Below, in pieces: positions 9,238 to 19,885 of a stretch of 64,000 bases of DNA. The first letter of the stretch is position 1; each line of letters begins with the position of its first letter. The position numbers and the translations under genes are program-made. The notes under the pieces were generated by a model. The model searched no databases and was not told the DNA's origin. It was given only the letters and a program-made list of their open reading frames with translations. The DNA comes from Sternotherus odoratus (taxonomy: Eukaryota; Chordata; Testudines; Kinosternidae). The DNA is taken from contig JAVMKO010000005.1 of assembly GCA_032164245.1 (NCBI GenBank), positions 38,902,133 to 38,966,132 of the forward strand, in the 5' to 3' direction.

Positions 9238-12200
9238 GTAGTCAATGGGGCACACTGGCAGGTGCTGGCGAGTGAGGAGGAAGTTTGCTCTCCTCATACC
9301 ATTAGGGATACACACCCAGTGCAGGCCTTTGCAGTCCCTTTGTGCCCCCTAAAAGGCCAGGGCTGTGTCACAACCACTGCCACGGCCAATTCTCACTAGA
9401 ACACAGATTCCTCCCCGTGAAATCTCCAACAAACCACCCACCTCCCACCCCCGCGAGATGAGGGATCCCACAGAGCCTCTAGCCCTCCTCAGAGGGATTG
9501 TTTGCCCCTGAAACTCAAGCTTGAAGGGTCAGGAAGAGCCCCCCACCCCAGGAGTGGAAGGGCTGGGAGCTGCTGGGGTGGCTGTGAGGGTGTGAGATGG
9601 TGGAGTGTAGGGAATGTGAAGGGTGGTGGGGTGTAGGGAGGAGCTGACGGTCTGGAACGGGGACAGGGAGAGAGAGAGGGTGAAGATCAGGGGGCATTGG
9701 CAGAGGCTGAGGAGCTGTGAGGGGGAAAGACTGGAGGGGTTACGGTGGCTGGAGGGGGAAGGGCTGTGAGGAGGATGCTGGGGCGGGGGGGGGGGGGGGA
9801 ATCCTATGGCGGAGGACAGGGGAAGCTCTAGAAAGCTTTTTCCCAAGCAGTGAGAAAGGCAGTTCCAAGGGCACAACTCCCCCAGGAGGAGAGAGGAGAG
9901 ACGATCCCACACAGGGGGAGGGAGAGAGGTGGTCAGGGCTGGATCACAGTGCTGGCAGCACTTGTGAGGTTATTGGGAGTCTCATGCTCTTGGGGGTTTG
10001 CTTTGTTTTTTCCTCAAAGTCCTGGCTCATGAAGTCTGGCAGTTATGTGAGACTCTGCTTTCATTTCAAACAAAGCAAGTTGTTAGCCCTTTGGTTGCAG
10101 AAAAAAGCTGGCAGACGTGACCCCCTGAAGGCTCAAGACCAAGGAGATGAATAAAAAGCCCTCAACATTTATTAGATGTTCAAAATCTGATGATTTCCAA
10201 GCCTCTCTCATTACTTTTGGGGGCCGGATTCGGATTTGAATGTGGCGGGCTGGTAATATAAAGCCTGAGGCTTAGGTACCAGGGGCACAGGCCTAAAGCC
10301 TCATGCGACAGTCCTGTGGTGCCACAAAATCTCTGCTTCCATTGAGAAAAATTATGGTTCTAGCCCTCCTAGTTGCAAAGAAAAACGTGAAAGTCGATGC
10401 AGGGATATCTGCCTGAGTCTGCAGGCAGCCGCCAGCAAGGAGTAGCAGCAGCCACCAGAGCTCGGAGGAAGACACCAGGAGCTACCCCCACAGAAAACTG
10501 GACACCTGGTACCCCCACAGAAAACTGGACACCTGGCCCTCCTTTGGGCTGGGAGGAGGCAGCCTGAAAGATGGGAGACCCCGTTGGTTAGCAAGTCAGA
10601 GTAGAGGCCCCAGGAAGGAAATGTCAAAGGAAGGAAGGAAATTACACATGAGAGTTTGAGGAGATAATGAGAAGTAATAGGATGGGTTAGAGTTAAAGCG
10701 GACAGAGCAGCTCACCTCAAGCCCAATACCATGCTCAGCCTTCATCTCCACTCTGAACTGTGCAGACTTCAAGGAGAAAACCTGGAGTAGGTAAAGTGGT
10801 CTGACACAGTAGCTCTTCTTGTACACAGCTGCGAAGAGGGGGGGAAAAGAAACACACTTGGTGATTGATAGGGTTTTTCTCTAAGAACCAATCCATTCAT
10901 TTCCCATGCTCAGTCCCCACATAGATTTGTGTGAATTCTTCAACCATAAAAAATAAGCTTAGTACAAAAGGATAGGGTAGCTCTCATTACTTTAACAACG
11001 ATTTGGCACCCTATAGAATGTTTGTTGCTTATTGCTGATTTTACCATTTGTTTTCTATAGGCTTTGTCTGTGTATTTTATGGGGGGATCTATTGTTTGTC
11101 AAATGGCAATCCCGTATGCTTGTTATATTATGCCCCTTTTCATGAGTGAGCTCTGAGGGAAGAAGGTTAAGTTTTAGAGATGGCCAGTAGAGGAAATGAC
11201 ATAAGTATCGGTAACGTCTGATTGTGTGAAGCCCCCAGAATTCGGTGAGAAATGAGTGTGGGGTGTTGGTGCTTTTGCGGACTTCATGCCAAGCTGATTT
11301 CCTGGAGTTCTGCTGCTGTACATCTGCGTTGGACCTGGTCCTAACTTTCTGCCCCAGCTGCTGAAAGTTGTGCTGCTGTCCATTGCTGTCCTCGTGAAAG
11401 CTCGTCTAGAGTTTCTTTCTCAGGAGAGTTTTGGCCAGCGGGGTTGATTGGAGGTTCTGTTGGTCAAAGACTCTTCAAGGTTTTTCTCCTGCATCTCTCT
11501 GGTGCCAACAGATGGGTTTTTTACTGTATCTGTCTGTCACAGCTTCCCCTGAAGACTGGAACTCCACCCTCCTCTGGCTTGGAAGTGTTAATTTATTACA
11601 GTGTTATTGATTGTACACTATTTAAAATCCTTCCTTATGGAAATGTGTCAATAGCCTTTGGCACTAGTTATAGTCCAGTATAAAAATCATATAGGGCTTT
11701 GTCCCCCTTTCATCAGTGGGAGGCATCCTGAATTCAGAGTTTCAGGAATCTTTGCGCTAAATTGTTTAAAAAGTTAATAAAACACTCCTGTCACCTACAG
11801 GCCTTTTGCCAGCAATTTCCAAACTCTCTGGAAACCTTCTTTTCTTTATTCAAGGCTTATATTCATTCCCTCTCTGCCCTCCTATTTGAGTGTTCAACTC
11901 TGCACAGCATCACAATTAAATTTTTCCCTATTTAAATGGTATATCATAAGTAATTTAAGTCAATATACATTTTATTAATAATCATATTTTACAGATTAAT
12001 ACATAAAAATCCTTCATTTTACATGAAAGTCAAAGATTAAATATGAAAACTTTCTTTACACTACAATGTCTATTAAAGACTTCTATCTACTTGTTTACAT
12101 TATCAAAACTAACTATAAAAAAAAGAAGAAAGGCACTAACCTCTAATTGCATTAAAATGCATTTAGTTGAAAGTAGGCTTGGAAGAACTAGATTTGTATT

Positions 12201-12495
12201 GGTGAATGAATGTCAGTAAATGTAGATTTCATCGTACAAAAACCGACAAATATTTCCATCAATAATCAAGATTTTCCAGTAGGCAAAGTATGAAAAATGC
12301 TGCTTGAGAACTTATTACAGATTGTATTAAAGATATTTACTGTGTATATTTTAATATGTGATGTGGGCAATGTGTGTTTTAGTGGTTATAAAGCTTTAAA
12401 TGTTTTGAATCTCTCAACTTCTACTCTCCTTAAATGATTATTGTCTAACATCCCCCCCCCTCCCCCCCAATGTCCTGCAAATGTAAAAATGTGAA
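9238..12495. other. Intergenic; simple repeats only
   Basis: I see no supported gene. A run of 15 G lies at 9785-9799. A tandem pair of about 27 bp ('cccacagaaaactggacacc') lies at about 10485-10535. From about 11930 to 12480 the sequence is AT-rich, ending in C-rich tracts at 12450-12470. Confidence 0.45.
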
Positions 12496-13410
12496 AAAGG
12501 TAGGCAAAGCAGTGGGTAGGTTTTCGGTATACCAGTATACCTTCATGCCTCCAGATTCCATCCCGGACACACTACACGCTCCATTGTCTACAGCTAAGCA
12601 CTGAGGTACAATCGCATTTGCTCCAACCCCTCAGACAGAGACCAACACCTACAAGATCTTCACCAAGCATTCTTAAAACTGCAATACCCGCATGAGGAAG
12701 TAAGGAAACAGAGAAACAGGGCCAGACATGTACCCAGAAGCCTCTTGCTGCAAGACAAACCCAAGAAAGAAACCAACAGAACACCACTGACCATCACCTA
12801 CAGTCCTCAGTTAAAACCTCTCCAACGCATCATCAGTGATCTACAACCAATCCTGGACAACGATCCCTCACTTTCACAGGCCTTGGGAGGCAGGCCAGTC
12901 CTCCCCACAGACAACCTGCCAATCTGAAGCAGATTCTCACCAGCAACCACACACTGGCATTCACCTGCACATCTACCAACATAATATATGCCATTATATG
13001 CCAGCAATGTCCCTCTGCTATGTACAATCCTACGTAAAAGGATAAATGGACACAAATCAGATATTAGGAATGGCAATATACAAAAGCCTGTAGGAGAACA
13101 CTTCAACCTGCCTGGACATACAATAGCAGATTTAAACACAGCCATATTACAGCAAAAAAAAAAAAAAACTTCAAGAGCAGACTTTAAGAGAAACTGCTGA
13201 GCTCCAGTTCATCTGCAAATTCAACACCATCAGGTCTGGACTTAATATTGACTGTGAATGGCTCACCAATTACAAAAGCAGTTTCTCCTCTCTGTGTGTT
13301 CACACCTCCAGGTCAGCTGCTGGAAGTGGGCCTCACAACCCCCACTGATTGAATTTACCTTGCTTTCTTGCCTGTATATTTATACCTGCCTCTGGCGATT
13401 TCCACAACAT

Positions 13411-13452
13411 TCATCCGATGAAGTGGGTCTTAACCCACGAAAGCTCATGATC
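13411..13452 (+). ncRNA. Hammerhead-ribozyme-like core in the PLE 2 tail
   Basis: CCGATGA (13415-13421) is followed by a stem II (GUGGGU, loop, ACCCAC), then GAAA (13439-13442) and GCUCAUGA. Stem III cannot close as in PLE 1 because the expected GC is GA. This copy is probably inactive, but the core is conserved between copies of different age. Confidence 0.4.
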
Positions 13453-13485
13453 CCCAAGATCTGTTAGTCTATAATGTGCTACAAG

Positions 13486-14032
13486 CAGGGCTGGCGACAG
13501 GGGGGTACTACGGGTACAGCTGTACCGGGCCCCCCGACTTTAGGGGGGCCCTGGTACACCGCTGTACCCGTTGTGTCCCCCCTTGTCGCCGGACCTGGAG
13601 AGCGGGGAAGGGGTGGGGAGGCGGCGCGGCTCCCTCCGGGCAAGCGAGCCTGGCCCCAGCAGGAGCTGTGAGCCCGGCCCGCGGCAGCAGTGCTGGGGGG
13701 GGGGGGGGGGGAGAAAGAGCATCTCACGCAGCTCTCGCTGCCCGGGGGAGGGGGAGGGGGGGAGCGCCGGCTGGGCTGGGGGGGGGGGCCCAGCCGCTGT
13801 AGGCTGGGCTGGGGGGGGGGGGCCAGCTGGGCTGGGGGGGGCCCCCATCCGCTGTCGGCTGGGCTGGGGGGAGGGGAGCGCCGGCTGGGCTGGGGGGGGG
13901 CCCAGCCACTGTCGGCTGGGCTGGGGGGGGCCCCCATCCGCTGTCAGCTGGGCTGGGGGGGGCCCCGGCTGGGCTGGGGGGCCCCCCAAACTATCAAAGT
14001 AGGGGGCCCCCAAATTTCTGTCGCCAGCCCTG
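13486..14032. mobile_element. Non-autonomous hAT element nested in PLE 2
   Basis: It has perfect 14-bp terminal inverted repeats, cagggctggcgaca and tgtcgccagccctg. These are flanked by an exact 8-bp duplication of PLE sequence, gctacaag (13478-13485 and 14033-14040). The interior repeats 'ggctgggctgggggg' many times and includes a run of 17 G near 13695-13711. No transposase is present. The same family occurs at 30490-30879. Confidence 0.9.
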
Positions 14033-14065
14033 GCTACAAGACTATTTGTTGCTTCTGAAGATTCC

Positions 14066-14867
14066 AAGAGGAGATCAGCACCACAGCAGCTTGAGTCTGA
14101 TTTAGTTTTTTTAATTGATCTTTTTCATGATTTTCATAAATATATCTACAAAAGCAATGAAAATGCCCAGGCATCACTGTGTACTGTTTGACTTGAAAGG
14201 AAGTTGTGGCATTGATATGGGATATGTGAGAGACAGGCGAGAGCCATTCATCCTGCTATGTTGCACAAATCGGTAAGGACAATACGGAGGGTTGGCATGA
14301 ACCAACCTAAACCAGGAAATGTAGAGCTAAAGACAGAGTTTCTTCCGTGGCTCACCACATAATCCAGTACCCTGGGCATGTAAAAGGGGCCTGTACTGAT
14401 CTGAGATCTTCTAAGAGACCAAGGCATAGAAATGAGAGTTATGAACAGAGCAGCAGTCTTACCTCAATGCATTTCATTATGTGGGGCTCTTAGCAGTATA
14501 ACAATGAAAGAGTACTTTGTATTCAACAGTCTTTTCCTGTGGCAGAGATTCAAGTGCCCCAAACTTTACAGCACTATGTACATCAGATGCTTCATATTCC
14601 TTGTGTCTGAACTCTACTGAAGCCTCAAACCATAGAATCAAAAGGATTTGCACCCTCACCCTCTAGTCTTTCCTTTCCCCCCTCCCCCCCCCCCATGAAA
14701 ACTGGTACCATCCGGGTAGGACTCCATGGGATAATGGAGGCCCTTATTCATAACCCCATTGGTAGAACATGGTACCAACCACTTTTCTTCTACCCTCAAC
14801 ACCTGCAGACATGTAGCATTTCCGCTTCCCCTGCTCACCTTAACCAAACATAATCAATGAATCGTCC
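14066..14867. other. Intergenic, nothing recognised
   Basis: No coding or repeat structure is identified apart from a C-rich tract at about 14680-14694. It lies downstream of the TLR9-like remnant on the minus strand, but no transmembrane or TIR-domain sequence of that gene can be read here. Confidence 0.45.
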
Positions 14868-14959
14868 TCCTATACCAGGGGTCTCCAAACTACGGCCCGC
14901 GGGCCGAGGCCCTCTCATCCGGCCCGCGGAGATCTTTTTGGCTCCGCGCTGGGGCCTGG

Positions 14960-15450
14960 AAGCACCGCGCGGGCCGCCGCCGCCAGCCGCGGGGCCTGGA
15001 AGCGCCGCGCGCTCGGCCGCCGCCGCCAGCCGCGGGGCCTGGAAGCGCCGCGCGCTCGGCCGCCGCCGCCAGCCGCGGGGCCGGGACGCGCCGCGTGCTC
15101 GGCTGCCGCCGCCAGCCGCGGGGCCGGGACGCGCCGCGTGCTCGGCTGCCGCCGCCGGCCAGGGACGGCTCGGAGCTGGGGCCGGGACGCGCCGCACCGC
15201 CACGCAGTTGCAGGGGGCGAAACAAGGAGCCACCCACTGCCAGGCGGCGAACCGGTCTGTGGGGAGAGACCGGGTTGAGCAGGTCAGTTGGGGGGGTGAG
15301 AGACCTGGCTGGGTGGGTCAGTTGGGGGGGGGGGGTTGGAGGAAAGGAGGTTTTGGGGTGAGAGACCTGGCTGGGTGGGTCATTTGGGGGAGGGGGGTTG
15401 GAGGAAAGGAGGTTTTGGGGGGAGAGACCTGGCTGGGTGGGTCAGTTGGG
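14960..15450. repeat. CpG-rich and G-rich tandem arrays inside the hAT element
   Basis: About 14960-15170 repeats 'ccgccgccagccgcggggcc' with a period of about 42-48 bp, four to five times. About 15255-15450 repeats 'gagacctggctgggtgggtc' followed by 'agttgggggg' and 'ttggaggaaaggaggttt'. The second unit is nearly identical to array 3 of the 1755-2670 element. Confidence 0.75.
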
Positions 15451-15455
15451 GGGTT

Positions 15456-15610
15456 GATGTGTAGTGTTCATGTGTAGTGAACAGGTGTTCATGTGTAGTG
15501 TTCATGTGTAGTGAACAGGTGTTCATGTGTAGTGTTCAGGTGTAGTGTTCATGTGTAGTGTTCAGGTGTAGTGAACAGGTGTTCATGTGTAGTGTTCATG
15601 TGTAGTGTAT
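15456..15610. repeat. Minisatellite built on tgtagtgttcatg
   Basis: A 13-bp unit, tgtagtgttcatg, alternates with a longer variant containing 'tgtagtgaacaggtgttca'. It occupies the 3' third of the hAT element. The pair gttca/tgaac makes short inverted repeats within each long unit. Confidence 0.75.
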
Positions 15611-15866
15611 CAATGTGTTATTAAATAATAACTGAATAAAATAATATTAAATAAATAATTAAAAACAACATCCATGTTTTGATTCTTTTTTATTTGGACC
15701 TCGAGTGTGTTGTCGGCCCCCGAACTGCTATTTGATAGCTAATGCGGCCCTCTGGCTGAAAAGTTTGGAGACCCCTGTCCTATACCAAAGTCAGGTACCT
15801 CTCTGCTGCTTCCCACTACTGCAGCTCAGAATCATTCATAGAGCCTAGTGCCATTGACCCGTCCCC

Positions 15867-17320
15867 TTACTGGAGCACAGCAATACTGCTGCTATTTTGT
15901 GATAGGTCAAGGCACTTCATGTGAATCAAGTCCTTAAACATCACTGCTTTCACAGCCACAAGACTGTTGCCTGCTAAACTGAGACTCTTGCTGGAATTCT
16001 GGTAACTGGGTTAAAAATGTTCCAGATTGGTGACGTTCATATCAAACTTTTCAATTGCTGCTGCCTCTTCAAAGTCACTTTCAGTGTCTATTGACTCAAG
16101 CAGTTCCCGACATGTCCTGAACTCATTCCTATTGTTCAGTTCTGTGATACTATTCTTTGAGAGATCCATGTAGTTGAATCTAGGGAAGTGGCTAAAAATT
16201 GACATCTCAACATGGCTACTAAAGTTCAAGCTCAGGTGTAACTTAGTGAAATTCTTTAGTCCTGCTAAAGGTTGCAGGTCCTCTTCAGTGAACAATTGGA
16301 AGAAAAAAACACTGATCTCCAACTCTTACAATGACTCCAAGTATTGGAAGGATTGGGTCAGGTTGAGCATTGTAAAGGTGTAATTAAAAGATAACCAAAG
16401 CTTTTGGAGCCTGGTGAGCCATTTGAATGCTGCACTGCTTGTGATGGTGTTGTCGAGATAGCTATCAGTCATGTTAAGCATCCTTAAGTTCCCCAACAAG
16501 TGAAATAACCAAGAATCTAGTTCATGCACGGAATTGTCCGACAGCGCCAACTCCTCTAGGGACCTCAGGGGAAGAAAGGAATTAGGGTCTGTTTGGAAGG
16601 AACCATTGAATTCTGCACACAGGTTCAGCGTGTGGTCACATCTCCTGCAGTTCCCCTTCACATCCAACATCCAGAGATTGGCGAGGTTTCCAAAATCCCC
16701 TTTTGAGCTGTGGGTAATCCGGTTAAAGGAGAGACAGATTTTTCAAGCTGGCTGGAAGGTTCTGTGGCACGCTGGTCAGGTTGTTCTAGCTGAGAGAGAG
16801 CAGGGTCAGGTTATCCCAAGTGGGACACGACTCCTTCAGGAACAGCCACTGATGTGCCACAGGATTTTTGTAGTAGCAGAGCATTCTCAGGCTGAGCAGA
16901 TTAGTAAACACCTTGAGTTCCAGCCTCAGAATACCATTGCGTAACAAATTCAGATACTGCAGGGTCGGGGGTAGAAGTGGAATGGAGGCTAAACTGTTCT
17001 CAGACAGATCCAGCTGTTTCAGATGCTGCAATCCAATGAAGTCTCCCAGCTGGATGATTATATGCCAGGGGAAAAGATGAGATGCTCAGCCCTGGGAGTA
17101 GACAATCCACTCTCAGATTCAGTTTGCCCAGGTTGGGGAGATGAGAGAAGGAATCATTATGTACATTTTTAACCTGGTGGTCCATTAGCAGCAGGATAGT
17201 GATGTTAGCCACACAAGAAGAGGCAAAGGATGGGACACCCTCCAGCATGTGCTTTCTGCAGTCTATCTTATCTGGGCCGTTGTAGCTGCAAGGCAAGAAT
17301 TCTGGGAAGCCACATCTAGC
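15867..17320 (-). pseudogene. TLR9: TLR9-like Toll-like receptor remnant, ectodomain N-terminal half only
   Basis: TLR9 senses unmethylated CpG DNA in endosomes. On the minus strand the remnant opens with an LRRNT-like FPEFLPC segment near 17310. Leucine-rich repeats follow (SHLPNLGKLNLR, LKQLDLSENSLASIP, RMLCYYKNP). The signature LDVKGNCRRCDH (about 16640-16670) corresponds to the insert region of TLR7/8/9 and is closest to TLR9 as I know it. More repeats run to LAGNSLVAVKAVMFKDL near 15900. The frame changes twice (about 17075 and 16730). Stops fall at 16786-16788, 16326-16328, 16011-16013 and 15867-15869. The rest of the ectodomain, the membrane span and the TIR domain are absent. TLR7 or TLR8 origin is possible but less likely given the CRRCDH motif and the linkage to TWF2. 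Confidence 0.75.
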
Positions 17321-19456
17321 AACATCACAGGGTCACGGTTCCAGAATAAAAGTGTTCACACAGAGCTAAATCAGGAACAACTCCATGTGTAGACAAGTCC
17401 TTAGATTTGTTAATGCAGAACTGTCCCTTATGGAAAGTTTACAGCTTCCTCTGCAGTGACTGGTACTGGTTACCCTCAGTATCTGTCTGTGGAGGAGATG
17501 GAGCAATGATTAGATCAACATCCTATTCCTATGTTCCTATTAGAGAGAAAGAGGAATGTAGGCAATACCATTATTCTCCTGAGATGAAGAAAAATCTATC
17601 CAGCAGACAGACTTTTCAGCACTGGGTCCTCCGGAGAACTCTTACACACAGGCAAGTGAGAGCAGGTACCACTAGGCAGATGGTTCCCACACTGGGCTGC
17701 TGTCTCTCACCAATAGGGTTTTCTCTCTCTCTCTCATGAGACATGGCAAAAATAAAATCTACATCCATTCAAGAGATCGCATGTCTCCTCTCTTCAGTTC
17801 AAGTTAATCACAGCTTTATTTGTCATGGTTCATCATCACTACCCATGCATAGCTGTTGCATTTCTCCCCTCGCACCTCCTGCACCCTTCAATGCAAATTA
17901 CTTCCTCCTCACCCACACTTCTCCTTCCACACCCCTTTTCTCAGTGCAGTTTGTAATGCTTGGGGAAGGGACCTAGCCCTTTGGCGAATGCTGGAAGGCA
18001 CAGCAGCGATTTTCAAACACAGTGATTCATTTGACGGACATGTCACAAGAAAGTGCCTGGTAGATCAGGCCACATTGGAAGTGAGCAGGGATACATTTCT
18101 GGCCACACAAGAGCCCCCTTTCCCTGTACGAGATTTCCCGCCTTGAGGATGGGTGCATTCCACTGAACATGGAATCCCAGTATGAGGAGGGCCTTTAAAT
18201 GGACAGGACTGCACCTGGTATATCATTCACACTTGAGATTAAATCCCAGAGACTGTAACCCTCTTTACTCCCGGACCAGGTGCAAGGAGAATGGCCATAT
18301 ACCCCTCAGCACACAGTTTCAAAGCCCCTCCCTCCAACCCACCTAAAGCTAACAAGTACCTTTATCCAATGCCCACATTCTCTCTTTCCAGATGCATCAT
18401 CCAGGGCCTTTCCCAGACCTGCCCGGGTACGTCCAGCAGTTCTTGTTTCCCAGCTATGCCAGCTATGTTCTACAATCCTGAAGGATCTTAATTTCCAGGT
18501 GATCTTAATTTCCTGGCCTCTCTGGGTGTAAGGGGAGAGCTCCTTTCTAGGATGAACCCTGTTAATCATGAGCGGGGTCAGCCTGTTCTATTAACGTAAG
18601 GTCAGGAATAGGATGAACTATCTCCTGGTCAAAGAGTCATGATGAGCCCATGTTAAGAACTGAGCCCTCCGGGATGGAAATGCACGTCTGGGCTGGTAAC
18701 TGTTGTCCTGTGATCTAGCCCAGCTGCTGCACCCCATCCTGCCTGTTCCCAAGGGGATGGAGAGGGCCCGGGGGTTATCAGTCTCTGTTCCTCTTTTAGA
18801 GCTCTGCTCTTAATTAAATACACCCATAAAAGGACTGGTCTACACTGCTTGAAATTTTTGTAACAATTGCTCATCCGAACATCAGTGAGCAGAGTACATC
18901 AATGGATCCATCCAAGTTCTGTTCAGACAGGGGTGCTGCAATAAACAGTCAGTCCGCAAGCAGCCCGCTAGACACCATGACAGCGCATGCAATCCCTCTC
19001 TTCCCTGATGTGAAGACACGGGAATAATTCTAAATACAATCTCGTTTTAAAACGTTACAGAACACTGACAAAACCATGACTAGACCATTGTGTCAGCAGG
19101 TGGCGCCATGTCAGCATGGCTTGTGTCAGCAGGTGGTGCCATGTAGCTGTTTTCTATGAAAACCAGCTGTTATGCAGTGCTTTAGAATTTCAAAACTCTA
19201 CCAAGGTGTAGGGCTGCCAGCATTGTATTTCAAAAGCATTGTTAAGAATAATAAGCAGCACTCAGCTACATTCACCAAGGGTATTTCTTGCTGCTTTTTG
19301 CAGCCCTCAGCAACTCCCAATCTTGTTGTACCAAGATGAAAAAAATAAGAGAGGTCCCTTGTAATAAGGGACTGTTGGCAACCCAACCAGTGCGTTAAAT
19401 CAGACACCCAACGACCAGACAGCTAGAAGTTTTGGGCATTTTACAGATGTGGAAAT
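17321..19456. other. Intergenic; upstream side of the TLR9-like remnant
   Basis: No exon with a signal peptide that could precede the remnant is recognised. A short TC microsatellite lies at about 17719-17738. A tandem pair of about 40 bp ('gtgtcagcaggtgg') lies at about 19090-19142. A partial MIR (minus strand, 'cattttacagatgtgg') ends at 19461 where the foldback element is inserted. Confidence 0.45.
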
Positions 19457-19461
19457 GAAGC

Positions 19462-19880
19462 TGTGATACATGAAGGGGGTGGGAGGAGAGTAGCTCCCTT
19501 TGATGGACACCCAGCCAGCTAGGTAGCTGTAAAATCCCTTTTGGTCTGTTCTCTGCTTGCTTGACCTGTAAAGTAAGTTAGAGGCATGAAATGATTATAT
19601 ATAATCATACCTGGCTTAAGTTGCTTACAGCATTTCTGCTCCATCCCTGCAGCCCAGAGAACAACAGATAAAGTGAAAGTTTTTTTCCCAGTTTTAGAAA
19701 GTTCTACCTTCCCATTGGCTCTTTTGGTCAGGTGCCCACTCCTTTTCTTTCACCTGTGGGTGTGTTAACCCTTTACAGGTAAAGCAAGCAGAGACCAGAC
19801 CAAGAGGGATTTTATAGCTTACTGGCTGGTTGGGTGTCTGTCAAAGGGAGCTACTCCACCCCACCCCCTCATGTATCACA
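19462..19880. mobile_element. Foldback element with TG...CA ends and 5-bp target duplication
   Basis: The left 112 bp (19462-19573, starting tgtgatacatga) and the right 110 bp (19771-19880, ending tcatgtatcaca) are imperfect inverted repeats, roughly 85-90% alike by eye. Both contain 'gtagctccctttga' and 'cctgtaaag' when oriented alike. The spacer of about 200 bp is unrelated, with a TA-rich left half and a right half with 'gctcttttggtcaggtgccc'. The block is flanked by gaagc at 19457-19461 and 19881-19885. TG...CA ends with a 5-bp duplication are typical of LTRs, but 110-bp inverted ends are not. I infer a rearranged solo LTR or a foldback derivative, inserted in an old MIR. Confidence 0.65.
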
Positions 19881-19885
19881 GAAGC

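Larger units (their letters stand above)
12496..14065 (+). mobile_element. Penelope-like retroelement 2, degraded and interrupted
   Basis: The plus strand encodes the end of a PLE reverse transcriptase, the linker, and a GIY-YIG remnant related to PLE 1. Recognisable pieces include the HPGHTTRSIVYS segment, LQDKPKKETNRTPLTITYSP, and RKRINGHKSDIRN with VGEHFNLPGH. Internal stops and a deletion remove the zinc motif and the YIGQTG core, so it is dead. The first 36 bases (12496-12531) run antisense to the rest. The 3' tail (13395 onward) is split at 13486-14032 by a hAT element and resumes with 'actatttgttgcttctgaag' at 14041. Confidence 0.8.
14876..15777. mobile_element. Non-autonomous hAT element with GC tandem arrays (902 bp)
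   Basis: The 16-bp terminal inverted repeats are perfect: caggggtctccaaact at 14876-14891 and agtttggagacccctg at 15762-15777. The flanking 8-bp duplication tcctatac is exact (14868-14875 and 15778-15785). The interior has a CpG-rich tandem array, a G-rich array shared with the element at 1755-2670, a 13-bp-type minisatellite and an AT-rich stretch. It lies just downstream of the TLR9-like remnant. Confidence 0.9.

Noticed and set aside
12807..13145. Minus-strand frame of 112 codons
   Set aside because: It is the antisense shadow of the Penelope-like element encoded on the plus strand at 12496-14065.
13479..14067. Overlapping frames of 100-175 codons, Pro- or Gly-rich
   Set aside because: They arise from the tandem 'ggctgggctgggg' repeats inside the hAT element at 13486-14032.
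14835..15477. Arg/Ala/Pro-rich frames up to 206 codons
   Set aside because: They lie wholly or almost wholly inside the hAT element at 14876-15777 and follow its tandem arrays.
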